From Cepaea nemoralis (taxonomy: Eukaryota; Mollusca; Gastropoda; Stylommatophora; Helicidae): 64,000 bases of DNA. The translations under genes were made by a program, and so were the position numbers. A model generated the notes under the pieces. It did no database searches. It saw nothing but the letters and a program-made list of their open reading frames with translations, and was not told where the DNA came from. Shown piece after piece: positions 44,808 to 55,679 of the stretch (the stretch's first letter is position 1; each line of letters begins with the position of its first letter). The stretch is taken from NCBI GenBank assembly GCA_014155875.1, contig JACEFZ010022426.1, positions 12,501 to 76,500 on the forward strand, given 5' to 3'.

Positions 44808-45058
44808 ATTAGTTGCATATCCTTTAAAGGACGATTGTCGTCAACACCAGCATTTTTTTTTTTTACTATTGTTGATGTCTTGGCAAGTTTAGGTTCAGTA
44901 GCTTGCCATTGCTTTCTGAACGACCGGCACCCGTACCATAGCGTAAAAAAACCCATCGCAGCGCGATCTGCTGCCAAATCGTGCGAAACTGTGTTTCCAA
45001 CGCGGGTATTCGGGATTACGAACCGCTTTAAGAAGATCTTAGCCACGGAGACCGCCGT
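44808..45058 (-). mobile_element. SINE A copy resident in hAT-1
   Basis: It runs from the reverse tail (AGTTGCATATCCTTTAAAGG) to the head (TTAGCCACGGAGACCGCC). It lies the same distance from the hAT 3' terminus as the SINE in hAT-2 (47165-47403). Confidence 0.85.
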
Positions 45059-45169
45059 AAGTATTGTACAGAATGAGTATCCGGCCCGCGCTCGTAATTT
45101 TGCGGCCCGCCGTGAAAAAAGTTTGGTGAACCCTGGTCTAGAATGATAAATAATGTGTGCAGTAATTCA

Positions 45170-46140
45170 AGTCAGGTGTTGATATTGGCGTTAATAGCTT
45201 CTGCAAGGCTGCTATCTGGACCAGCTTCTTTCCCGTTCTTCAAAAGCTAGCTTTCTTAATGTCTTCTTTAGATGATTCATCTCAGTGGATATTCAGCTAC
45301 ACTTCTGCAGGCTAGATATCAGAAGGGCCTGTTTGGACTGGTCTGTTAAGTAGTTCCTCTGTGTATTCAGTCTATCTGTTAATTTGATTCACGATGTTGG
45401 TGAGAACTTTATCATTACTATTTTTGAACAGGCATATAACAGTCTGGTTGTATTTTCCTTATCATGCTGTAAACATCGTTGAGGTGTCTTTTCGATGCGG
45501 CTACTTCTGCATCACTTACTAGACCAGCAAAATATGCTCTGTTATCAGTCCTTTACGGCTTTCTAACTTCTTTATTGGCCGGTCTCTCTGGCCGAGGGGT
45601 TACAACACTTTCTCCGTAATCCCGTTTATCACGCAGAGTCTCGTAGTGGGCGAGAGCTGGGAGCGGTTCGACCCCCGCTGGTGACTTGCGGGATAACTGA
45701 GCCGGCCGCTCAGAAAGCAATGGCAAACTACTGAACGTAATCTTGCCAAAGAAATCAACAGACAGCTGAAAGATGCTGCTGTTGACAGCGATGTCCTGTA
45801 AAGGATATGCGAATTTAAAAAAAAAAAAACTTCTTTATTAGCTTCTGGTTATTTTCAAGGACTCTGAATTTATTAGATATTGGTTTGCTATTAGATAATG
45901 TATTATTACTATTATTTCTGTAATTTATAAGGGTTTCTGGCGTTATTTGTGCTTTATGTTTTTCTTCTCAATTTTCAAATACTTCTGTATACAATTCACT
46001 CAAAATGCTTTTATCTGGTTGTCAGCAGTTTTCCGTACCCACTTCGTCCATTGGCTATTGAAGGACCATAAATCATTCAAACATTGTTCATTAATAGCTT
46101 GATTTCTTAGATGTCCTACATTATATTAATGTTCGTGCTT
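45170..46140 (-). pseudogene. LINE RT fragment (minus), split by a SINE
   Basis: On the minus strand 45180-45240 reads like GPDSSLAEAINANI, the start of an RT of the LINE E type. The rest is decayed. It is interrupted by SINE B at 45577-45827. Confidence 0.55.
45577..45827 (+). mobile_element. SINE B copy, complete, 12-bp target duplication
   Basis: This tRNA-derived SINE has an A box TGGCCGAGGGG (45589-45599) and a B box GGTTCGACCCC (45665-45675), internal signals for RNA polymerase III. A body and tail shared with SINE A (CAGAAAGCAATGGCAAACTA; GTCCTGTAAAGGATATGC) end in an A run. AACTTCTTTATT flanks it (45565-45576, 45828-45839). Confidence 0.92.
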
Positions 46141-46144
46141 AAAG

Positions 46145-46500
46145 AATGTTATGTATCGCTTGAGTTTCGACTTAAAATTACTTACCAGTAAAGAGACAAG
46201 AAAAATCACAACAACAGAAATGAGGTTCCTGAGAAGAATACTCAACGTATCAAGAAGAGGTAAGATCAGAAATGAAGAAATCAGGACTAAAGTGGGGGTT
46301 AAAGCAGCACTAGATTTTATTAGAAAGCAGCAAGTCAAATTTGGCCATGCAAGTAGGTTACCAGTCAACAGCATACCACAACAAGCAATGATGTACAGAC
46401 CAGATGGAAACAGAGGAAGAGGCCGACCACGTAAACGTTGGACGGAGGACGGAGGGAATAGCATAGTCCATGGGAATATCGATATATGAAGCCAATAATA
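46145..46500 (+). pseudogene. LINE C-terminal fragment (plus)
   Basis: ITTTEMRFLRRILNVSRRGK ... QVKFGHASRLPVNSIPQQ and GRGRPRKRWTEDGG are typical of the basic end of RTE-like ORFs. No RT motif is present. Confidence 0.7.
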
Positions 46501-46644
46501 GGGCACTCTTACGATGTTTATACTTCACCTCGACACCGCAAGGTACAAGAGGAACATGATGAGATGAGAGAGCAGGACGATTTTAATCTATATCGGCACC
46601 TATAAAGACTGTTATGTCGTTTAGAGATGCTATTAATTTCATAG

Positions 46645-46755
46645 GAACGCAGTTAGTTACATATCCTTTACAGGACGTCACAATCAACCTCAGAATTTTA
46701 GGTGGTTTGTGATTTCTTGGCAAGTTTACTTTCAGTAGTTTGCCAGGGAATGCAC
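46645..46755 (-). mobile_element. SINE A 3' fragment (minus)
   Basis: The tail (AGTTACATATCCTTTACAGG) and part of the body up to AGTAGTTTGCCAG are present; the head is missing. Confidence 0.75.
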
Positions 46756-46780
46756 ATCTAATCAATTTGATTTTCACTAT

Positions 46781-46899
46781 TGTGGTCGGGTGATACCAAT
46801 GTTAATGTATTGTGGTCGGGTGATACCAATGTTAATTTATTGTGGTCGGGTGATACCAATGTTAATTTATTGTGGTCGGGTGATACCAATGTTAATTTA
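46781..46899. repeat. 30-bp tandem repeat, 4 copies
   Basis: Units start TGTGGTCGGGTGATACCAAT at 46781, 46811, 46841 and 46871. In one minus frame this gives a repeated 10-residue string; I see no reason to call it a gene. Confidence 0.95.
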
Positions 46900-47164
46900 A
46901 TGTATTTTTCTATGCGATAAACACTCCCGTCAGTTATATTTTTATTCACTATGTGAAAATTGTAGAATAATTCTACATTTTCATTCATTTCCCCTAAGTC
47001 CATAATCTATCCATAATCATATCTTGGTATTCGGGGCACTCATCAAAATGCTGATATTGCCAATTTGTCGATCGCCTATAGCAGGGGTCACCAAACTTTT
47101 TTTCACGGCGGGCAGGATAACTGAGAAAATGACGAGCGCGGGCCGGATAGTCATTCTGTACAAT

Positions 47165-47403
47165 ACTTGCGCCGACTCCGTGGCGAAGATTTTACGGACG
47201 CGGTTCGTAATCCCGTATACCAGCGTTCAAACCGCAGCTGCGCGCGTTTTTGGCATCAAACAACGTTGCGCTGGTTTGTTATGGGCGCCGGTCGTCCAGA
47301 AAGCAATGGTAAACTACTGAACGTAAACTTGCCAAGTCATCAACAACAGCAAACAATGCTGGTGTTGAGTGCAAACGTCCTGTAATGGATATGTAACTAA
47401 CTT
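47165..47403 (+). mobile_element. SINE A copy resident in hAT-2
   Basis: The head TTCGTAATCCCGTATACC, body CCAGAAAGCAATGGTAAACT and tail CGTCCTGTAATGGATATG are present. Relative to the hAT it has the same place and sense as the SINE in hAT-1. Confidence 0.85.
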
Positions 47404-47618
47404 TAACAATAATTGCAAGCTAGAACGATACCTCTGGGGGAAAAAAGACGAAAAACTAAGTTAATCATGGGAAAGGCGTGCAATGCACAAAAAACAAAGA
47501 CAACTAACATATTTATTTACTAAACAAGTTATCAAAGAAGGCGACGTTAGCAAAAAGATAGTTACTTCAGACCTAATGTGCACATATCCGAATCTCACAA
47601 ACTAAGCAGCAAAAGAGG

Positions 47619-49355
47619 TTAGTGAGATTTGTGAAACTGAAGTTTGGCTTTCACAATACCATCAATGTTTGGTTTGGGATTGCTGCATCCAATCAAGAAA
47701 ATTGCTTTCAAATGTTCACCAGTCAATCTCGTTCGATGTGGTGACTTCACAGACTTCATTTTTGAAAATTTTTGCTCACAGACATAAGTTGTTCCAAGCA
47801 CTGATGCCATACCAGCGGCAAATTTCTTAAGTTTCTGAAACTCAACATCAGGTAAGCAGCTGTACAATTAAACAAGTTTTCCTTCTCTGTGCTTCTCTTT
47901 CAAAAAGTCATTTGCTTGCAAATCAATGAGCTCTAACTGTAGTTCAGCTGGCACATCATCAAGGTTACAATCAAACGGATTCTGGAACAGAAGAATGTCA
48001 CTCTCAATTCTGTCAAGATCTGAAAATCTCTACAAACTCTTTGAAACAGTGAAAATGAGAACGGTTTTCTCCTACCAGTTGTGCTTCCAACAATGACAGC
48101 TTTCTCCGAAATCATTTGATGATTCTGTAGAGATATCAGACGAGGTAAAACTTTCCCTGAAGTTTCAAGTTCAGTTCATTCATGTCGACCAAAAATGACA
48201 ACATTGACAGCCAGGTAGGATCTGACAGCTGGGAATGAGCTCTATCTTTTTCAGTGAGGTAAACGTCTATTTCGTTTCGGAGCTTGTAATAACGAAGTAG
48301 GACTTTACCGCTGCTCAACCACCTGACGGATGTGTGATAAGGCAAGTCACAGAATTCAGAATAAATTTCTTCAGAAAAGCCTGGAACTGACGGTGATTGA
48401 GTGCATGTCCCCGAATGAAGTTCACAGCAGAAACGACTGGTTTCAGTACACAGTAAATATCTAAGTCTTTACCACAGCGTACACATGCTGATGTATGATG
48501 CAATATATGAACAGAGCGCCCGGAATTTGCAAATCTTCCAACTGAGTCCTTGTCTGCCCCACCATAACCTTTCTCACTCCAGTCATGTTTTTTTCCTCCA
48601 TCAACTTAACACCTCGAAGTTGATTCCACTGAACGTTATAGTCTTGCAAAATTGTTTGCACTTCCACAAAAATGTCTTTCCCCGTTGTTGTTCCATGCAT
48701 GATGCAAACGAATGCCAACTCTTCCGTTATCTGAAAGTCCAAATTGACACCACGAATGCACACGAGAAGTTGTGAGAGGTTGTACTCGAGAGATCAGTAG
48801 ACTCATCCAGCGCCAGAGAATACCACAACAAGTTCCTAGTTTTCTCGCGTTTCTGTAGCACTATGTTCTCTCCAAGTTCTACTGTTCTCCGCACAATTGA
48901 ACTTGCCGAAAGGCTGGTAGTTTCAAACAATTCGGCTTTCTCAGGACACAAGTCATTTGCTGCTTCGATCATACATTCTTTGATGAAGTTGCCATCAGTA
49001 AACGGTTTTCCTCGTTCTGCCATCGTATGCACTGTGTTTGGTTTAACTTCTACGAGTGACAGAGTCATTTTCAGCAAATTTTCTCGTGAAGTGATTTCTT
49101 TGTGTTTCAAAACCACGTTTATTGGTCTCATATTTCCCAGAGCGTAACGTTCCAGAAAACTTTTAACATGTTGATAGATGTTTTGTTTCGTAGTTACGCC
49201 GAAGATTGTACTCTTTCAAAACGGCAACACTTCCGATGCATATTACGCAACTGGTTTTCTGGTCCTTTGTTTCCACAAAGAAGTATATACTTTACTCCCC
49301 ATTCTTCATTGAAAAATCGACACTCGGAGTCCACTTTTCTTTTCCCAATAGCCAT
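47619..49355 (-). pseudogene. hAT-2 transposase (frameshifted)
   Basis: The ATG at 49355 (MAIGKRKVDSECRFFNEEWG) opens a short frame with the BED-type start; a shift follows before the Cys pair. Further pieces on the minus strand: ERGKPFTDGNFIKECMIEAA (about 49010), DYNVQWNQLRGVKLMEEKNM (about 48620), FCDLPYHTSVRWLSSGKVLL (about 48320), FSDLDRIESDILLFQNPFD-like sense near 48000, and FGTTYVCEQ-like and TRLTGEHLKAIFLIGCSN at the hATC end (47867-47619). It keeps more of the gene than hAT-1 but is not continuous. Confidence 0.84.
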
Positions 49356-49508
49356 AATTAAGGGTGAACTACACGGGATCTGAAAATGAAAAAAAAAAAG
49401 ACATTAAATTAGAAACATAATTAAAATCCTATAGAAACACAATAAAAGCAGAGGACTAGGGGTCACTGGTGTCAAAGGTACATATGCTGTTTATAGGTAC
49501 CTTTGTGT

Positions 49509-50750
49509 AACCGCACAGAGATGATAGAGATAATAGCACAACGCCTTCTTCTCATGGGCCGTAGAAGAAGAGAGGAATAAAAAAGACAAAGAGAATCTCA
49601 TTCTATCTCTACTGCTAACAAGAAAAGAAAAGATTTAGAGATGTCAGAAGAAATTCAGGTCCATGTACAGTGAATCAGAATAATGTAATTAAAAAGCTAC
49701 AACAACATCTGATTAATAATGCCAAGCCCTAATAAATAAAATTGATGATTAGATGCAGTGACAAAATGGGCATCCCCATGAATAAACATACACATGATCA
49801 ACCTTCATAGTACCAGTGATCTTCCATCACAGCATGGGTAGTCATCCAACACAGTACCAGTGATCTTCCATCACTGCACTGTAACTGTAGGATACACAAT
49901 ACTATTACTAGCAATTATCAGACAACAAGATCGAACAAATGGCATTAATTCAGTAGCATGTCCTTTGCAGAACCTCGCTCCCATAACAACCTTCCGGAAA
50001 ACCTCTCGATCATAAGCAAGATGTCCCGTTTCAGATACACCCATCTGGAGATCATCCGCCACATCCTGCACCCATCTTCTCTTTGGCCTTCCTCTTCCTC
50101 TCTTCCCAAGGATATACCCCTCCATTATTGTTCTCGGACACAGACATAGCTATTCTATTCCTGTATTCCTATTTAAACTACGAAGGTTCATTCACAACTC
50201 ACCCCACAGCAGATAATCGTCAATCCACAATCAATATCCTCTTGGATCTTTTGGATCTTCACAGAGCCTGTCTACCCCCTCAACTGCGTTCTGGAAAAAC
50301 AGTGGCCATGCTCGGCCGTGCCTGGGGCATGTTCGCCCATCTGCTTGGTAGTGGCTTAGAGGGATGCGTTCAAACCCTCTGCTGAAAGTTAGACATCAGC
50401 ATCTCTTCGGCCTCAGTTGTTCTCAGGGCTAAAGAGGCGGTAACATGTCGTGACTGGGCTCTTATAGGCACGCCAACACAACATCCCAGCGTCCTATGCA
50501 TTTTTTACCAGAGTATCATGGGATATGCTACTCCATACTCTTGTAGAGCGGCGGCAGGCGGCTTCATTTGGTAATAAAATATATCTCATAATAAGGTTTG
50601 CAGACTATATCTCCTTCTTCTTCTTGTTCGCTCGCTTAAACTCGAGCGTAGTCCTTACACACTGTTTAAAGTAGTAAAGGACTGAGTTTTGCATGTGGAC
50701 TTGCTTTCCCTTTTACCGGTGTCCCTCGCTATTCAGGCGAGCCCACTCCG
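49509..50750 (-). mobile_element. Composite insert near the 5' end of hAT-2
   Basis: Relative to hAT-1 this region is extra. It holds, from the right, a SINE D (50626-50765), a block with a tRNA-like GGGTTTGAACGCATCCC (minus strand, near 50360), and 190 bp of the LINE end also seen at 44041-44225 (GRGRPKRRWVQDVADDLQMG). The same composite recurs in hAT-3 (54107-54870), so both hAT copies descend from one ancestor carrying it. Confidence 0.7.
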
Positions 50751-50765
50751 ACTTCAGATTTTGCA
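50626..50765 (-). mobile_element. SINE D copy in hAT-2
   Basis: On the minus strand it begins TCTGAAGTCGGAGTGGGCTC and ends in a GAACAAGAAGAAGAAGG tail. A near-repeat of ATATAGTYTGCAAA flanks it, probably its target duplication. Confidence 0.75.
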
Positions 50766-50998
50766 AACTATATACATAGGGCCGCCTAAATAAACAGCCT
50801 GGAGCAAGTAGGAGGTCACTGCGCGTGTGAAGATCTCCCATTATTGTAAACATAATATTTACATTTAAATTATATCACAACGTCTTGTGTTTCATACGTT
50901 ATATTAAGCAAGTTCGAGTACCGTCGGCGGGCCGGATGAAATGACGTCGCGGGCTGGATCCGGCCCGCTGGCCGTAGTTTGGTGACCCCTGACCTAGA

Positions 50999-52369
50999 CT
51001 GATGAGAACCTCCTATATTGTTTGACTGACCCCAGCCTCAGCTTCACTGGGCCATACAGCATACTTAGGTCTTAGGTCAAGGTTATGTCCTCTCTGGATC
51101 TCCCTATGAAAGCGAATAACAGGGCTGAGCCAAGATGGTTGCCAGTGCTGTTGACTTTCCCTAAACCAAATCATTGATTGAAAGGGATATGTTACAGAAG
51201 AAGTTTTCCCAGTGCAGGATGAGAGAACGTATCATTTTGAAAAGACTATTTTGGTGGATTTATAGATGAGAGACTGTTATCATCAATATGCAGATAAATT
51301 CTAAGAATTATTGATGTAATAATTTATGCTTTGTTGACTGGTAATTTTGGGGAAAACATCAGAGGGTATACACTGATGTTATCATTCATGTGTTTCTAAT
51401 TGATAGAGGGGATTTAATATCCCCAGGCCAGACAGAGAATTTCCCCAAAACTCACACGTGAAGTCAATAAATGGTTGGGTTGAAACCTTGCATTTGTATT
51501 TATAACTTGTAGAAGTTTTGTTCAAAAGTGGTGTTCACATTTGTTATGTAATACTATGTTACATTAAGGTTTGATCATGGTGGGGAGGGATCCATACACA
51601 TAGACCCATCATAATTCTAAATGGAGCGAGTTTTCTTCCTCTGGGTGTCTATGGTAGATTTCCCTGATCATTTCGCCTTCCACAGGAGGCTCTGTCTTTA
51701 CAAAAACCGCGTAGGACTTGAATTGAATACATTAGGTTCTGTTCTTCACGTTGGGGGTTCGGAACCATTCATAGGCTTCCTAAGGAAGGATGATTAATAT
51801 TGATAACCCATCCGGGATACCCCTAGTCTTCCGAGCCACTTTTCTCTTTAAAAAAAAAAAAACCACATCGCCAATCCTGACATAATGAAGCGAATCATGC
51901 ACAGTTAGCAGAAAAGTGAGGAAGTATATGGAAGCTGCAGAGATGTGGTTTTATATTTGAACAATAACACCGTGGACGGGTAGAAAAGTAACTAAGATAT
52001 TTTCTGAGCACCATGAAAAGAAGATTGGCAGTGCACGAGAGGAAAGGATGTGGACAGATATGATCACGAACTAGGGCCGTGCAGAGCTATGATACAGAGA
52101 GACGGCCGCATGAGGCGACAAGGTAAGGGGGCTGCATAAACAGCGAAGGAGGGGCGGCATTTCGAAGACTTACATCATTAAGGGGCGGCATTTCGAAGAC
52201 TTGCATCATACTGAAAAATATCTACCGCACAGCTTTGTCAACAACGCTACTCGGCACAGACTATGAAAAGAAGACGATTGATATAATTAAACCTAATAAG
52301 AGAATCCCTTATTTTACGAGACACAAGAGTCAACATGTGACAATCTGATTGGTTGACTAGGTCATTTAT
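50999..52369. other. Unassigned region
   Basis: No coding sense or clear repeat family was recognised. AGGGGCGGCATTTCGAAGAC occurs twice near 52147 and 52180 as a local duplication. An A run lies at 51848. Confidence 0.4.
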
Positions 52370-52570
52370 GACGTTATGAAAAGAAATAAACTGGAGAACT
52401 TCGTGACAGCTGGCAAGATTGAGGGGAAAAGTATAAGGGGAAGGCAGAGAGAGGCTTGGCCACATGGCATAATCGAGACAAGAACACAGAGCTGATTCAC
52501 AAATCGGGTGATCGTGTGAGATGGCGAAACATGACCGCCTACGCTTATCGACACGGCCCTGAATAATGAT
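52370..52570 (+). pseudogene. LINE D 3' fragment (plus)
   Basis: MKRNKLENFVTAGKIEGK ... GRQREAWPHGIIETRT and RVRWRNMTAYAYRHGPE match the LINE D C-terminus at 55682-55930, ending in a stop and AATGATGAATGA. Confidence 0.8.
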
Positions 52571-52769
52571 GAATGACTGCTGCAAACGAAAATACAAACG
52601 TACACTCAGGAATACCGTCTTGGAATTAAAAATAAAAATAAAAAGATATAACTACAAAACAGGATAGACTTAGAGTATGATGCTTAAGAAAGCATAATAG
52701 CTGCATATTACACACATAAGTGTGGTGGAGGATTTCAGACTGACGCGAGGGAGACTGTGTTAAATGTCA

Positions 52770-52847
52770 ACATCTCTCTGTCTCTCTGTCTCTCTCTCTC
52801 TGTCTCTCTCTCTCTCTCTCTCTCGCTCTGTCTGTCTGTCTGTCTGC

Positions 52848-52890
<43 letters not shown>
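52770..52890. repeat. (CT)n, (CTGT)n and (GT)n microsatellite
   Basis: Simple-sequence tract; frames across it in both senses are artefacts. Confidence 0.95.
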
Positions 52891-52891
<1 letters not shown>

Positions 52892-53226
52892 CGAAAACAG
52901 GATCTGTAAATTGACCAGTAGAATGCCAGGAGGAGGCGTGACGACACTGGTACATGTGTACTACGTGTTACATGATATTACACATAGAAATGGTGACGTG
53001 AGGAAAGTGAGCCGTCAAGAAAGCGGCGATGCCAACCGGGTCAGTTTGATGAAGAAAACATATAACGTTAACAATACCGGCGAAAACGACAAAAAACACT
53101 GAGATACAGTATCCTGGCCGTCAGAGTCAAAAAGCAATGCAGATTAAAGGTGGGACTACACAACGAGTTCAAAAGAACCAGCGAAAATGGCATATGCAGG
53201 ATTTAAGCTGGGCAATCGTTGCTGTG

Positions 53227-53467
53227 CCGGTATCTTTGGCTAAGAGGTTACAACACTTTCTCCGTAATCCCGTTTATCACGCAAAGTCTCGTAGCGGGAG
53301 AGAACTGGGAGCGGTTCGACCCCATTGGTGACTTGCGGGATACTGAGCCGGCCGCTCAGAAAGCAATTGCAAACTACTGAGCGTAATCTTGCCAAGAAAT
53401 CAACAGACAGCTGAAAGATGCTGCTGTTGACAGCGATGTCCTGTAAAGGATATGCTAAAAAAAAAAA
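53227..53467 (+). mobile_element. SINE B copy, complete, 13-bp target duplication
   Basis: Matches 45577-45827 with a B box GGTTCGACCCC and an A-run end. AATCGTTGYTGTG flanks it (53214-53226, 53468-53480) with one mismatch. Confidence 0.9.
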
Positions 53468-53689
53468 AATCGTTGTTGTGCACTTGTTTCTGCGTGAAGC
53501 GTGGGTTTCGTGTCGTGGTGACAGTGAGAATCTGGTCTGCCTACAACGTTCCGGTTGTATTTATTGCTGTCTATGTTTCCCTCCAATGTGCAGGCGTCAC
53601 TTTTCACACATGAAGCATTACACATAAAATTGGTGAGGCGGGAACTGGAGACAAGCCATTTCGTATGTTCTAGAATTGTTCTTGTTTCG

Positions 53690-53826
53690 TTTGCTCTCTT
53701 TGAACTCAGACTTAGTCCATATACGTACACACATTTGAAGTGCCCTGGGCTGATTTTTACGCGTCGATTAGCTCTCCCTATTGCCAGTGTCCATCGCCAT
53801 CAGGCAAACCCACTCCGACTTCAGGG
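53690..53826 (-). mobile_element. SINE D relative (minus)
   Basis: On the minus strand CTGAAGTCGGAGTGGGTTTG and CCTGATGGCGATGGACACTG match the SINE D head at 50700-50765. Confidence 0.65.
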
Positions 53827-54025
53827 GTACTTATAATTTACGTCCCCGAGTCAAGGACGAGAGATTCACATCCTGGTCCAACTGACCGGGGTAGGAGTTG
53901 AACCCGCTACCTCGGCATCAGTACACCGGATGTTTAAGAACAAGCACTCTTTTCCATTCGGCCATGCTGACCTCGTATGTCCTAGGATCGATTCCGAAAG
54001 GTTGGCTCGTGTATGCTCCAGAATA

Positions 54026-54093
54026 TTCATTCATTCATTCATTCATTCATTCATTCATTCATTCATTCATTCATTCATGCATGCATTCATTCA
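54026..54093. repeat. (ATTC)n tail of a LINE fragment
   Basis: A tetranucleotide run at the left edge of hAT-3; in the reverse sense it is the (GAAT)n tail also seen at 44229-44308. Confidence 0.9.
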
Positions 54094-55103
54094 TTTAATT
54101 GCATCACTTTTGCAGAACCTTGCTCCCATAACAACCGTCCGGAAAACTTCTCGGTCATAAGCAAGATGTCCCGCGTCCGATACACCCATCTGGAGATCAT
54201 CCGCCACATCCTGCACCCATCTTCTCTTTGGCCTTCCTCTTCCTCTCTTCCCAAGCATATACCCCTCTATATTTGTTCTCGGGCACAGATATAGCTATTC
54301 TATTCCTATATTCCTATTTAAACTACGAAAGTTCATCCACAATCCACAATCAATATCCTCTTGGATCTTTTGGATCTTCACAGAGCCTGTCTACCCCCTC
54401 AATTGCGGTCTGGAAAAACAGTGGCCACGCTCGGCCGTGCCTGGGGCATGTTCGCCCATCTGCTTGGTAGTGGCTCAGAGGGGTACGTTCAAACCCTCTG
54501 CAAGACATCAGCATCTCTTCGGCCTCAGTTGTTCTCAAGGCCAAAGTGGCGGGAACATGGCGTGACTGGGCTCTTGTAGGCACGCCAACACAACATCCCA
54601 GCGTCCTATGCATTTTTTACCAGGGTATCATGGGATATGCTACTCCATACTCTTGTAGAGCGGCGGCAGGCGGATTCATTTGGTAATAGAATATATCTCA
54701 TAATAAGGTTTGCAGACTATATCTTCTTCTTCTACTTGTTCGCTCGCTTAAACTCGAGCGTAGTCCTTACACACTGTTTAAAGTAGTAAAGGACTGAATT
54801 TTGCATGTGGACTTACTTTCCCTTTTACCGGTGTCCTTCGCTATTCATGCGAGCCCACTCCGACTTCAGAGGTTGCAAACTATATAAATAGGGCCGCCTA
54901 AATAAACAGCCTGGAGCAGGTAGGAGGCCACCGCGCGTGTGAAGATCTCCAATTATTGTAAACATAATATTTACATTTAAATTATATCACAACGTCTCGT
55001 GCTTCATACGTTATATTAAGCAAGTTCGAGTACCGTCGGCGGGCCGGATGAAATGACGTAGCGGACCGGATCCGGCCCGTGGGCCGTAGTTTGGTGACTC
55101 CTG
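54094..55103 (-). mobile_element. hAT-3: 5' terminal fragment of a hAT copy with LINE end
   Basis: It aligns with 49950-50991 almost throughout, including the LINE end (DVADDLQMG-type sense near 54200), the tRNA-like block, SINE D and the terminal GGCCGTAGTTTGGTGAC. No transposase and no second terminus were found. Its left edge is the LINE (ATTC)n tail. Confidence 0.83.
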
Positions 55104-55181
55104 GTCTATAGTAATATGAAGTTTCATTTAAAATCCCTCCTTAGCTGATTCACTGGACACTGGATCACAAACTGATTTTTT

Positions 55182-55216
55182 CTTTTGTGTGTGTGTGTGT
55201 GTGCGTGAGTGTGTGC

Positions 55217-55269
<53 letters not shown>

Positions 55270-55270
55270 T
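55182..55270. repeat. (GT)n microsatellite
   Basis: Interrupted GT run. Confidence 0.95.
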
Positions 55271-55665
55271 GACATCTTGCTTGCTTGTGTTCGCTGGCTG
55301 TGAACTCCAGAGCTAGGTCCTGTATGTCGTATGAAGACTTCCTGTTGCCCAACATCAGATTTGCGTGAGTATCCGTTGTCCCATGTCTGGCTTATTGGTG
55401 TGCAGACGGTGGTTCCTCGCCGTGCAGGCTGATACTCTCCGACTTCGGAAGAATCAGCGATCCTACTACGTTACCCAGGACCCAGATGGGACTTGTTGCC
55501 CAGGACGCACGACTAGGACGTGTTAGTAGGTCTTGGCCAGTATAGAACTTGGACCCTGGTGCCTTGGAAACACCTTCACGTCCCTGTGTGTGTGATCTAA
55601 ATGTCACTATTATTATTCTAGAACTCGCTGCTTCTCGCTCTATTAATGCTGTCTCTGGCTCTTTA
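55271..55665. other. Unassigned spacer
   Basis: Nothing recognised; a short minus frame (55392-55673) shows no domain. Confidence 0.4.
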
Positions 55666-55679
55666 AATAACATTCAATC

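Larger units (their letters stand above)
29220..45136 (+). mobile_element. hAT-1: BED-finger hAT transposon enlarged by nested insertions
   Basis: The left end AGGGGTCACCAAACTACGGC and the right end (reverse of CCAGGGTTCACCAAACTTTT) are the inverted termini of a hAT family with GGCCCGCGGGCCGGAT subterminal blocks. TCTAGAAT stands on both sides (29212-29219 and 45137-45144), an exact 8-bp hAT duplication. Inside are, in order: a MITE holding LTR-3, the first transposase part, a 2.4-kb probable solo LTR, the second transposase part, a truncated LINE, the dimerisation domain and a SINE. Without these inserts the element would be about 3.5-4 kb, like hAT-2 at 47082-50991. Confidence 0.92.
47082..50991 (-). 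mobile_element. hAT-2: BED-finger hAT transposon copy
   Basis: It starts CAGGGGTCACCAAACT (47082) and ends with the inverse near 50991. Subterminal GGCCCGC blocks match hAT-1 and hAT-3. The flanking octamers GCCTATAG and ACCTAGAC agree at 5 of 8 sites, so the duplication is doubtful. Inside are a resident SINE A, a broken transposase gene and an inserted composite near the 5' end. Confidence 0.88.

Noticed and set aside
47074..47081. 8-bp target duplication of hAT-2
   Set aside because: Flanking octamers agree at only 5 of 8 positions; not enough to claim.
53890..54026. Second terminus of hAT-3
   Set aside because: No inverse GGGGTCACC end was found on the left; only the LINE tail borders it.
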